DNA of 64,000 nt from JAQVEB01 sp028698105 (GTDB lineage Bacteria; Bacteroidota; Bacteroidia; Bacteroidales; Dysgonomonadaceae). The notes beneath the pieces are model-generated. The model saw nothing but the letters and a program-made list of their open reading frames with translations. It made no database searches and was not told the origin of the DNA. Positions 44,970 to 53,103 of the stretch are shown here, one piece after another. How positions within the stretch are numbered: position 1 is the first letter of the stretch; each line of letters starts with the position of its first letter. Where the stretch lies: the NCBI GenBank assembly GCA_964293155.1, contig CAXYYA010000006.1, forward strand, positions 37,845-101,844, read 5' to 3'. The position numbers and the translations under genes are program-made.

Positions 44970-47273
44970 ATGAAAAAAGTTTCACTTACACTGCTAACCG
45001 TTATCGCACTGTTGCTGTCCAACGGATGTACGCCAACTTCGGATAATCCATCTTCTTCCAGAACGCAGAAATGGAAAAGTTTCAGCGGCGACAAACGCAT
45101 TGAGCAACGCGTTGACTCCGTTCTCAAACTGATGACGTTGGAAGAGAAAATCGGCCAAATGACACAGTTTTCCGCCAATTGGTCCATTACGGGGCCGGTG
45201 ATGTCCGATGATTTTCTGCCCTATCTTAAGAAAGGGCTTATTGGAAGCATCTTCAACGCCACATCGGTAGAAGGAATCCGGAAAATGCAACAATTAACGG
45301 TAGATTCAACCCGATTGGGCATTCCCATTCTCTTTGGTCAGGACGTGATTCACGGCTATAAGACCATCTTTCCCATTCCACTCGGCGAAGCCTGTTCGTG
45401 GGATTTGGCAATGATGGAACAAACCGCCCGCATAGCCGCCATTGAGGCAACTTCCGACGGATTGAACTGGACGTTTGCTCCCATGGTGGATATCTCGCGC
45501 GATGCCCGATGGGGACGCGTGATGGAAGGTGCGGGCGAAGACCCTTACCTGGGCAGCCAAATTGCGAAAGCAAGGGTAAAAGGCTTTCAGGGTGAAGGCG
45601 GATGGAAAGGATTATCGGATGTGAACACGATACTGGCCTGCGGAAAACATTTGGCGGCCTATGGTGCAGCCGAAGCCGGACGCGATTACAATCCGGCGGA
45701 ATTATCGGAACACACGCTCCGCAACGTTTATCTGGAGCCTTATCATGCCGCCATGGAAGCCGGTGTGGGAACTTTTATGGCTTCGTTCAACGAAATTAAC
45801 GGTATCCCTGCCACGGCAGATAAATGGCTTCTGACCGATGTTTTACGCGATGATTGGGGTTTCAACGGTTTCGTAGTGAGCGATTACACAGGCGTTAACG
45901 AACTGGTTCCGCACGGTGTGGCCAAAGACGATAAACAAGCTGCCGAGCTTGCGGTGAACGCCGGCGTGGATATGGATATGACCGGCGCTACGTACATCAA
46001 ATATTTGAGTGAATCGGTAAAAGAAGGCAAAGTTTCCGAAAAAACCATAGACAATTCCGTCCGCCGTATCCTCGAAATGAAGTTTTTACTTGGTTTATTT
46101 GACGATCCGTATCGTTATCTCGATGAAAACCGCGCCAAAGAAAACGTGCTGAAACCCGAATACATGGAAACGGCACGCAAAGCGGTAGCTTCGTCGGTTG
46201 TGCTGTTGAAAAACGACAACAACATTCTCCCCGTAAAAACAGACAAGGCGCTTACCGTAGCCGTTGTTGGCCCGCTAATGAACGATTCCATTGACATGAA
46301 CGGCGAATGGGCAGGGCTGGGCGACCGCAACAAAAGCGTTACGCTTTTACAGGGCTTAACGGAAAAATACAAAGATACGCCGGTGAGATTGGTGTATGCC
46401 GAAGGTTCCGGTAAATCCGAAAATACACCCGCGCAGATTTCGGCCGCCGTTGCCGCCGCACGGCGTGCGAATATTGTTATCGCGGCAATGGGTGAAGATT
46501 TTAACTGGTCGGGCGAAGCCGCCAGCAAATCCAACATTCAACTACCCGAAGCGCAAATCGCGTTGCTGCAAGCATTGAAAGCCACCGGAAAACCCGTCGT
46601 ATTGGTAAATTTCAGCGGACGCCCGCTCGATCTTTCCTGGGAAAGTCAAAACGTGGACGCCATTTTGCAGGCGTGGTTTCCCGGCTCGCAAGCCGGTAAC
46701 GGGGTGGCCGATGTTATCGCAGGCGATTACAATCCGTCGGCGCGGCTTGTGATGTCGTTCCCGAGAAATGTCGGACAGATTCCTGTTTACTACAACCAAA
46801 AAAATACCGGACGACCCATTGATCCCGCTAACCCGAAAGGAGACTACAAGTCCATGTATATTGACGTTGAAAACTCGCCCTTGTATCCTTTCGGATACGG
46901 ATTGAGTTACACCACATTCGCCATCTCCGACGTGAAAGCCGATAAAACGGATATAAGCATAAAAGACGGTAAAATGACCGTTACAGCAACCGTTCAAAAC
47001 ACCGGCTCGGTTGATGGGGAAATGGTTGTGCAGCTTTACGTCCGCGACCTGGTGGGCAGCGTAACACGCCCGGTGAAAGAATTAAAAGGATTCCAAAAAG
47101 TAGCGCTAAAAGCGGGCGAAAGCAAGCAGGCCTCCTTTGAGCTCACGCCCAACGACTTAGCGTTTTATGGCATTGATATGAAGAAAAAAGCCGAACCCGG
47201 CGACTTTAAGTTATGGGTTGCCCAACATTCGGCTGATAACACCAATGAAGTAAGTTTTTCCCTTTCAGAATGA
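44970..47273 (+). CDS. GH3 beta-glucosidase lipoprotein
   Basis: 767 residues, lipoprotein signal LLSNGC (Cys20). GH3 N-terminal TIM-like domain with the nucleophile Asp305 in GFVVSDYTGVNELV, the substrate loop KHLAAYGAAEAGRDYN, the alpha/beta sandwich domain (about 400-620) and a C-terminal fibronectin III-like domain (about 680-765). Beside two GH144 genes it most probably hydrolyses sophorooligosaccharides to glucose, as BT_3567 of B. thetaiotaomicron does; the linkage specificity is inferred. Its stop overlaps the sulfatase start (ATGA). Confidence 0.9.
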   Translation: MKKVSLTLLTVIALLLSNGCTPTSDNPSSSRTQKWKSFSGDKRIEQRVDSVLKLMTLEEKIGQMTQFSANWSITGPVMSDDFLPYLKKGLIGSIFNATSVEGIRKMQQLTVDSTRLGIPILFGQDVIHGYKTIFPIPLGEACSWDLAMMEQTARIAAIEATSDGLNWTFAPMVDISRDARWGRVMEGAGEDPYLGSQIAKARVKGFQGEGGWKGLSDVNTILACGKHLAAYGAAEAGRDYNPAELSEHTLRNVYLEPYHAAMEAGVGTFMASFNEINGIPATADKWLLTDVLRDDWGFNGFVVSDYTGVNELVPHGVAKDDKQAAELAVNAGVDMDMTGATYIKYLSESVKEGKVSEKTIDNSVRRILEMKFLLGLFDDPYRYLDENRAKENVLKPEYMETARKAVASSVVLLKNDNNILPVKTDKALTVAVVGPLMNDSIDMNGEWAGLGDRNKSVTLLQGLTEKYKDTPVRLVYAEGSGKSENTPAQISAAVAAARRANIVIAAMGEDFNWSGEAASKSNIQLPEAQIALLQALKATGKPVVLVNFSGRPLDLSWESQNVDAILQAWFPGSQAGNGVADVIAGDYNPSARLVMSFPRNVGQIPVYYNQKNTGRPIDPANPKGDYKSMYIDVENSPLYPFGYGLSYTTFAISDVKADKTDISIKDGKMTVTATVQNTGSVDGEMVVQLYVRDLVGSVTRPVKELKGFQKVALKAGESKQASFELTPNDLAFYGIDMKKKAEPGDFKLWVAQHSADNTNEVSFSLSE

Positions 47274-48832
47274 AAAGATTACTCACTATTGGAGTAAGTA
47301 TGGTGTCGGCGGCATCGGTTTTCTCACAAACCGACCGCCCGAACATCGTATTTATCATGAGCGACGACCATGCCGAACAAGCCATCAGCGCTTACGGACA
47401 TCCGATCTCGCAAATCGCGCGCACACCCAACATTGACCGGATTGCCCAAAACGGCGCCATTTTTCGCAACAATTATTGCGCCAATTCGCTCTCCGGCCCC
47501 AGTAGGGCGTGTATCCTCACCGGAAAACACAGTCACGCAAACGGGTTTTTAGCGAATTGGAGCAAAAAGTTCGACGGATCGCAACAAACGTTGCCGAAAA
47601 TTCTTCAGGCCAATGGTTATCAAACCGCCATCATCGGGAAATGGCATTTAATATCGGAACCCACCGGATTCGATTACTGGAAAATCCTCAACGACCAGGG
47701 TGAATACAACAATCCCGATTTCATTACGAAAGGCGACACAGCACAATACAACGGTTACGCTACCGATTTGATCACCGGTTTTTCCAAAGAGTGGCTCGAT
47801 AAAAGAGACAAAACAAAACCTTTCTTTCTGATGGTGCACCACAAAGCACCACACCGGAACTGGGTTCCTGCCGAAAGGCATTATCACCTGTATGAAGACA
47901 CCGTTTTTCCGCTTCCTCCAACCTATTTTGACGATTACGAAGGGCGCTTCGCGGCCAAAAATCAGAAAATGAACATCTACAAAGATATGTTTGAGGGGCA
48001 CGACTTGAAAATGACGGCCGGAATCAATAGCGATAGCCTGTTGTACGATCCGTGGCCAAACGTCTTTTTTGGAAGAATGACCCCTGTGGAACGCGAACGT
48101 TTCCTGGAAGCATACCGGGAAAGGAACAACGAATTTTATTCCAAAAAACGCACCGAAAAAGAAATTGCCGAATGGAAATTCCAGCGATTTATGCAGGTCT
48201 ATCTGGCAACCGTAAAATCGGTTGACGAGAGCGTGGGCGAAATTATGGATTATCTGGAGCAAAACGGGCTGGATGAAAACACCATCGTTGTTTACACATC
48301 CGATCAGGGATTTTATTTGGGCGAACACGGCTGGTTCGATAAGCGATTCATGTATGAAGAATCGTTCGAGATGCCGCTGTTGATGCAATACAAAGGGCAT
48401 ATCGCGCCACACTCGCAAGTGAACGGATTAACGCAAAATATCGATTTTGCCCCTTCCCTACTCGACTTTTGTGGGATCAAAGCTCCAAAAGATATGCAAG
48501 GTGTTTCGTTTAAAAAAATGTCCGAAAGCGGTAAATCACCAACCGGTTGGCGAAAATCGCTTTATTATCATTATTACGAGTTTCCGGGATTTCACAGCGT
48601 ACGCGCACATTACGGCGTGAAAATGGATCGGTACAAACTCATGCATTTCTACAAAGAAGATATATGGGAATTATATGATCTTGAAACAGATAAGCACGAG
48701 ATGCACAATATTTACGGCCAAAAAGGAACGGAAAAAATAACACGCAAACTGAAACAGGAACTTGTAAAATTGCAGGCGCAGTACGATGTGCCGCAAGAAT
48801 TTCGCGAATGGCAAAATAATTCAAAAAAATGA
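47270..48832 (+). CDS. Arylsulfatase-family (S1) exported sulfatase, serine type
   Basis: 520 residues with a signal peptide (1-20, ending VFSQ). Metal ligands Asp32 and Asp33 are in MSDDH. The sulfatase motif is SLSGPSRACILTGKHSH: Ser75-x-Pro77-x-Arg79, so Ser75 would be converted to formylglycine by an anaerobic maturase (anSME), not seen in this window. The second metal site is TSDQGFYLGEHGWFDKRFM. The overall form resembles exo-acting 6-O-sulfatases of PULs; the target sugar is unknown. It overlaps both neighbours by 4 bp, so it is tightly part of the operon. Confidence 0.9.
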   Translation: MKRLLTIGVSMVSAASVFSQTDRPNIVFIMSDDHAEQAISAYGHPISQIARTPNIDRIAQNGAIFRNNYCANSLSGPSRACILTGKHSHANGFLANWSKKFDGSQQTLPKILQANGYQTAIIGKWHLISEPTGFDYWKILNDQGEYNNPDFITKGDTAQYNGYATDLITGFSKEWLDKRDKTKPFFLMVHHKAPHRNWVPAERHYHLYEDTVFPLPPTYFDDYEGRFAAKNQKMNIYKDMFEGHDLKMTAGINSDSLLYDPWPNVFFGRMTPVERERFLEAYRERNNEFYSKKRTEKEIAEWKFQRFMQVYLATVKSVDESVGEIMDYLEQNGLDENTIVVYTSDQGFYLGEHGWFDKRFMYEESFEMPLLMQYKGHIAPHSQVNGLTQNIDFAPSLLDFCGIKAPKDMQGVSFKKMSESGKSPTGWRKSLYYHYYEFPGFHSVRAHYGVKMDRYKLMHFYKEDIWELYDLETDKHEMHNIYGQKGTEKITRKLKQELVKLQAQYDVPQEFREWQNNSKK

Positions 48833-50559
48833 ACGGCAAACTACTGAAAACAACCATCATCACTGCTTGTGCAGCCTTTGCCGTTTCGGTAACGGCACAG
48901 AATGTCCGCGCACGCACCTACTGTAACCCCATCAACATAGATTACACGTACATGATCTACAATTCCGATAAAGATATTTCGTATCGTTCGGGCGCCGATC
49001 CGGCGGTGGTGGAATTTCGCGGGGAATATTACATGTTCGTAACGCGCTCTCTGGGTTACTGGCATTCCTCCGATTTGCAGAACTGGGATTTCATTCGTCC
49101 CGAAAAATGGTATTTTCAGGGAAGCAACGCGCCGGCGGCACACAACTACAAAGATTCCGTTCTGTATGTCATGGGCGATCCATCGGGTTCCATGAGCGTG
49201 CTTTACACCGATGATCCCAAACGCGGCAACTGGAAAGCCGTACCCGCCATTTTACACGATTTGCCGGATCCCGATCTCTTTATTGATGACGATGGTTCTG
49301 CGTACGTATATTGGGGTTCTTCCAATGTTTTTCCGATACGCGGACAACGGTTGGATAAAAATCACCGTTTCATCCGTTACGGCGCGGTGGATTCGCTTTT
49401 CAACAAAGACCTGAGCAAACACGGATGGGAGCGGTTCGGCGAAAACCACAGCGACGGCTCTCAGGGCTATATCGAAGGGCCGTGGATGACCAAACACAAC
49501 GGTAAATATTATTTGCAGTACGGCGCTCCCGGAACCGAATTCAATGTGTATGCCGACGGCGTATATGTTGCCGATCATCCTCTGGGGCCGTTTACGTACG
49601 CACCCAATAACCCGATCAGCTACAAACCCGGCGGGTTTATGAACGGAGCGGGACATGGAAGCACGGTCAAAGGGCCACAGAAGCGATACTGGCACTTTGC
49701 TTCAATGGCTTTGTCCTATAATGTCAACTGGGAACGCAGGCTTTGCATGTTTCCGCTCCGTTTCGATAAAAACGACCTGATGTGGGCCGATACATATTTC
49801 GGCGATTATCCGCGCTATGCGCCTGACAAGCCGGGAAAACCCGGAGAATTTGCCGGATGGATGCTGTTGTCGTACAAAAAACCGGTAACGGTGTCTTCGT
49901 TTGTGGACGAGCATTCGGCACAAATGCTGACCGATGAAAAAGTGAAAACCTTTTGGCTGGCCAAAGATAACGGCGACAACCAATGGGCAACGATTAACCT
50001 GCTACAGCCGGGCAATGTTTACGCCATCCAGATCAACTACTTCGATTACAAGTCGAATATTTACGGAAAACCCGAAGGGTTACGCCATCGTTACATCATT
50101 GAAGGTTCGTCCGACGGAAAAAACTGGGAAACGCTGATAGATAAAAGCAACAGTTACAAAGATACGCCCAACGATTATGTAGAATTGCCGCAGGCAAAAA
50201 AATCGCGATACATTCGTTTCCGAAACATTGAAGTTCCCACACCGCATTTAGCGATTTCCGATATTCGCGTTTTCGGGATCGGAGAAGGTAAAAAACCGAA
50301 TCCGGTTCAGCAATTTGACGTGAAAAGACTGGCCGACAGGCGCGATGTGATGATAACGTGGGAAGCGCAAAAAAACGCGCAAGGTTACAACATTCGATGG
50401 GGAATTGCACCCGATAAACTGTATAGCTCGTGGTTGATTTATGATGATAATCAATTATTATTAAAATCGTTAACTACGGATCAGGAATATTATTTCACGA
50501 TTGAAGCGTTTAACGAAAATGGGATTTCTGCTACGCAGAAATTGGTTCACGTGAAATAG
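48829..50559 (+). CDS. GH43-family glycosidase with F5/8C-like and fibronectin III domains
   Basis: 576 residues with a signal peptide (about 1-24, ending VTAQ). Five-bladed propeller domain about 35-325: general base Asp57 (SGADPAVVEF), the DPDLF aspartates 147/149, and general acid Glu216 (GYIEGPWM). A discoidin/F5-8 type C-like module (about 340-480, ending YIRFRNIEVPTPHLAISDIRVFG) and a fibronectin III-like module (about 490-576) follow. GH43 enzymes mainly remove arabinose, xylose or galactofuranose; the substrate here is not predictable. It is the last gene of the PUL, with a strong terminator after the stop. Confidence 0.85.
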   Translation: MNGKLLKTTIITACAAFAVSVTAQNVRARTYCNPINIDYTYMIYNSDKDISYRSGADPAVVEFRGEYYMFVTRSLGYWHSSDLQNWDFIRPEKWYFQGSNAPAAHNYKDSVLYVMGDPSGSMSVLYTDDPKRGNWKAVPAILHDLPDPDLFIDDDGSAYVYWGSSNVFPIRGQRLDKNHRFIRYGAVDSLFNKDLSKHGWERFGENHSDGSQGYIEGPWMTKHNGKYYLQYGAPGTEFNVYADGVYVADHPLGPFTYAPNNPISYKPGGFMNGAGHGSTVKGPQKRYWHFASMALSYNVNWERRLCMFPLRFDKNDLMWADTYFGDYPRYAPDKPGKPGEFAGWMLLSYKKPVTVSSFVDEHSAQMLTDEKVKTFWLAKDNGDNQWATINLLQPGNVYAIQINYFDYKSNIYGKPEGLRHRYIIEGSSDGKNWETLIDKSNSYKDTPNDYVELPQAKKSRYIRFRNIEVPTPHLAISDIRVFGIGEGKKPNPVQQFDVKRLADRRDVMITWEAQKNAQGYNIRWGIAPDKLYSSWLIYDDNQLLLKSLTTDQEYYFTIEAFNENGISATQKLVHVK

Positions 50560-50576
50560 ATTTTAGTGAAGATTGG

Positions 50577-50607
50577 AACAGAGCGGCCCAAGGGTCACTC
50601 TGTTTTG
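50577..50607. terminator. Bidirectional terminator at the end of the PUL
   Basis: AACAGAG (50577-50583) and CTCTGTT (50598-50604) extended by GGCCC/GGGTC-type pairing, followed by TTG and Ts. It overlaps the stop codon of the convergent methyltransferase gene. Confidence 0.7.
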
Positions 50608-52271
50608 TTTCTGCGCGGCCGCCCCGGCCTTTCGTTTTTCTCGAACGATTTTCGGTCGGGTCGTTGCTCTTTCGGTTTGCGGTCGGTTTTTCTGCCTTCA
50701 AATTTCGCGCCGTCGCGTTTTCCAAACTCTTTCTTTTTAAACTCGCTGCGTGGCTTGCGGTCACTATCAAACTTACGCTCAAAAGGTTTTCGGTCAGAAT
50801 CTTGTCTTCCGTAAGGAGAGTTTTCTCTTTTTTTAAACTCACGCGGTTTGCGATCGCCATCAAAAGAACGCTCGCTGCGGGGTTTTCTATCACTATCGAA
50901 AGAGCGTTCGCGGGGTTTGAACGGACGATCATCGCTTCGTTCCCGTTTCGGGAACTCGCGGCGAGGTTTTTCGTCGCGGTTAAATTCCCGCTCGCGACGA
51001 AATTCACGTTTAGGCTTTTCTTCATCGCCTTCCTCCTCGGCTCTTTTAGAACGGCGATAACCTTCTCTGGAATTGCGTTCCAGTTGTTCTTTGTCCGGCC
51101 GGCGGCGTTCGGTTTTGGGACGGTCGTCGCGTTTACCTGAAAAAATCTCGTATTCGCGCATTTCGCATTCCAACTGCCCGTTGAACAGGAAAAACCGTTT
51201 GGAGGGTTTCAGCCCTATTTTATCGAAGAATTCCTTTTTATAGCTCAACACAAACGCGTCGTATCCGGTAAAAACATGCTTCAGGCGTTCGCCAATCATG
51301 CTGTAAAGTTCGTCGAGGTCTTCCACTTTGATGCGTTCGCCGTACGGCGGATTAGTCATCAGAACGCCTTCGGGTTTGGGCGCTTCGGTATATTGCTGCA
51401 TGGGCTTCACTTCCAAGTCAATGTATTTCTTCAAACCCGCATTCTTCACGTTCTTTTCGGCAATGGAAACCACCTTCGGCGAAATATCGGTTCCGATGAT
51501 ACGGTAATTGAACTCACGCGCGCCGGAATCGTCATTGTAAATTTCGCTAAACAACTCCTCATCGAAGTCGTTCCATTTTTCAAATGCGAAATACTCCCGA
51601 TGAATCCCCGGAGGGATTCCCAATGCGATCATGGCCGCCTCAATAAGCAATGTGCCCGAACCGCACATGGGATCAATAAACGTACCTTCTCCTTTCCACC
51701 CCGATTTCAGGATCATGCCTGCGGCAAGCACCTCGTTGAGCGGTGCTTCGGTTTGTGCAACGCGGTATCCGCGCTTGTGCAGCGATTCGCCCGAACTGTC
51801 CAAAGCCAACGTGCATTTATTGTGCAAAATATGAATGTTGAAAACAACATCGGGATTGGTAAGGCTTACCGACGGGCGTTTCTCGTATTTCTCATTGAAC
51901 CAGTCGGCTATGGCGTCCTTTACTTTATACGCCACGAACTTGGAATGGGTGAAAATATGCGAATACACCACCGCATCAATAGAGAACGTTTTGTCGAGCG
52001 ACAAATATTCTTCCCAATTCAACTGTTTCAATGCTTCGTACACCTCATCGGCGGTTTCGGCTTTGAAATCATAAATCGGTTTTAAAATCCGCAATGCCGT
52101 ACGGCAATGAACGTTTGCCTTGTACATCAGGGCTTTGTCGCCGGAAAACGACACCATGCGTGTACCGATTTCCACATCATCGGCACCTAAGTTGGTTAAT
52201 TCTTCGGCTAACACATCTTCGAGTTCCGCCATAGTTTTGGCGATAAGAGGAAATTTTTCGGAGTGGGACAT
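50595..52271 (-). CDS. THUMP-domain 23S rRNA (guanine-N2) methyltransferase-like protein with long charged tail
   Basis: 558 residues. A THUMP domain (about 45-160) is followed by a class I SAM methyltransferase: FIDPMCGSGTLLIEAA (about 198-212), GTDISPKVVSIAEKN and the catalytic NPPYGER (307-313). This matches the methyltransferase half of RlmL/YcbY-type enzymes, which make m2G in 23S rRNA. The last 180 residues (about 380-558) are an intrinsically disordered Arg/Lys/Glu/Asp-rich tail with a repeated F-D-S-D-R-K-P-R unit. A -7 box TACCTTTG is seen on the minus strand at 52302-52295. Confidence 0.88.
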   Translation of the reverse strand: MSHSEKFPLIAKTMAELEDVLAEELTNLGADDVEIGTRMVSFSGDKALMYKANVHCRTALRILKPIYDFKAETADEVYEALKQLNWEEYLSLDKTFSIDAVVYSHIFTHSKFVAYKVKDAIADWFNEKYEKRPSVSLTNPDVVFNIHILHNKCTLALDSSGESLHKRGYRVAQTEAPLNEVLAAGMILKSGWKGEGTFIDPMCGSGTLLIEAAMIALGIPPGIHREYFAFEKWNDFDEELFSEIYNDDSGAREFNYRIIGTDISPKVVSIAEKNVKNAGLKKYIDLEVKPMQQYTEAPKPEGVLMTNPPYGERIKVEDLDELYSMIGERLKHVFTGYDAFVLSYKKEFFDKIGLKPSKRFFLFNGQLECEMREYEIFSGKRDDRPKTERRRPDKEQLERNSREGYRRSKRAEEEGDEEKPKREFRREREFNRDEKPRREFPKRERSDDRPFKPRERSFDSDRKPRSERSFDGDRKPREFKKRENSPYGRQDSDRKPFERKFDSDRKPRSEFKKKEFGKRDGAKFEGRKTDRKPKEQRPDRKSFEKNERPGRPRRNKTE

Positions 52272-52294
52272 TTAATTGTTTTATTTTAAAGATG

Positions 52295-52302
52295 CAAAGG
52301 TA
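52295..52302 (-). promoter_or_regulatory. -7 promoter element of the rRNA methyltransferase-like gene
   Basis: The minus strand reads TACCTTTG (TAnnTTTG), 23 bp before the ATG at 52271. Confidence 0.5.
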
Positions 52303-52364
52303 GTGAAAATTTGGGATTTGGGGTATTTGACAAAAAGAAGTATCGAAACAAAGAATCTACTTTT

Positions 52365-52398
52365 TTTGCAGATATTCCAAATGAATTGATTACTTTTG
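52365..52398 (+). promoter_or_regulatory. Promoter of the higBA module
   Basis: TTTG at 52365-52368, a 22-bp spacer, TACTTTTG at 52391-52398, and the HigB ATG 21 bp later. Confidence 0.55.
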
Positions 52399-52419
52399 TT
52401 TTCACGATGAGACAAAAGC

Positions 52420-52737
52420 ATGGAAATAAACTTTGAGAAAGAATATTTGCGTGAGCTGTATGAGGAAGGAAAAACAACGAACAGGAAATATCGTTTTCAG
52501 CCTGAAATTGTCAAACGGTATCAAGCGCGCATCAGGACACTCGAACGGGTTCAAAAAACGGAAGATCTTTTTGCTTTCCGTTCATTGAATTATGAAAAGC
52601 TGAAAGGTGATAAAAAAGGCTTAGAATCCATTCGCGTAAACGACCAGTACCGCATTGAATTCAAAACTACTAAAGTGCTTTCCGAAAACGTGGTAACAAT
52701 TTGCCGCATTATAGAACTGTCAAACCACTACAAATAA
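52420..52737 (+). CDS. higB: HigB-like toxin (RelE superfamily)
   Basis: 105 residues. The pattern RYQARIRTLERVQKTEDLFAFRSLNYEKLKGD, then SIRVNDQYRIEF, is the HigB/plasmid-maintenance killer signature (LKGDRKGxxSIRVNDQYRIxF). HigB toxins cut mRNA on the ribosome. It precedes its antitoxin, the reversed order characteristic of higBA, with 7 bp between the genes. Confidence 0.88.
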   Translation: MEINFEKEYLRELYEEGKTTNRKYRFQPEIVKRYQARIRTLERVQKTEDLFAFRSLNYEKLKGDKKGLESIRVNDQYRIEFKTTKVLSENVVTICRIIELSNHYK

Positions 52738-52744
52738 ACCGATT

Positions 52745-53053
52745 ATGAAAAAATATACTTGTGTCCGTCCCATTCATCCCGGTGAAATATTGAAAGAAGA
52801 AATTGAATACCGCGGAATATCCCAAAACAAACTTGCCGCACAAATGGGCATTTCTTACAAAATGTTGAATCATATTTTAAACGAACATCGCCCAGTTACT
52901 ACCCAAACAGCCATGCTTTTTGAAGCCGCTTTGGGGATTCCCGCTTATACACTCATCGGGATGCAAACAGATTACAATATGGATTTGGCAAGCAAGGATA
53001 AAACGTTTGCCCGCCGTCTTGCCGAGATACGGAACGCTGCATCAATTCTTTGA
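52745..53053 (+). CDS. higA: HigA-like antitoxin (XRE-family HTH)
   Basis: 102 residues. HPGEILKEEIEYRGISQNKLAAQMGISYKMLNHILNEHRPVTTQTA is a VapI/HigA-type XRE helix-turn-helix; the recognition helix covers about residues 36-48. It neutralises HigB and represses the operon. The C-terminus (KDKTFARRLAEIRNAASIL) is a short helix. A palindrome follows before the convergent GH10-like gene. Confidence 0.9.
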   Translation: MKKYTCVRPIHPGEILKEEIEYRGISQNKLAAQMGISYKMLNHILNEHRPVTTQTAMLFEAALGIPAYTLIGMQTDYNMDLASKDKTFARRLAEIRNAASIL

Positions 53054-53082
53054 TTTTTAATGGATCACCGACTCTGAACCGG

Positions 53083-53103
53083 TGCGGCGAGCCGCATCTA
53101 CAA
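53083..53103. repeat. Short REP-like palindrome at the stop codon of the GH10-like gene
   Basis: TGCGGC-GA-GCCGCA (53083-53096), bordered on the minus strand by TGTAGA. The TAG of that sequence is the stop codon of the convergent gene. It resembles the TGTAGAGACG repeat family in layout and may serve as a terminator for higBA and the convergent gene. Confidence 0.5.

Noticed and set aside
47648..48418. A 256-codon minus-strand frame
   Set aside because: Antisense shadow of the sulfatase gene, whose catalytic motifs are complete.
50595..51131. Periodic DNA repeats suggestive of a CRISPR array
   Set aside because: The repeats encode the in-frame charged tail of the methyltransferase-like protein, spacing is irregular and there are no unique spacers or cas genes.
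51276..52085. A 269-codon plus-strand frame
   Set aside because: Antisense shadow of the rRNA methyltransferase-like gene.
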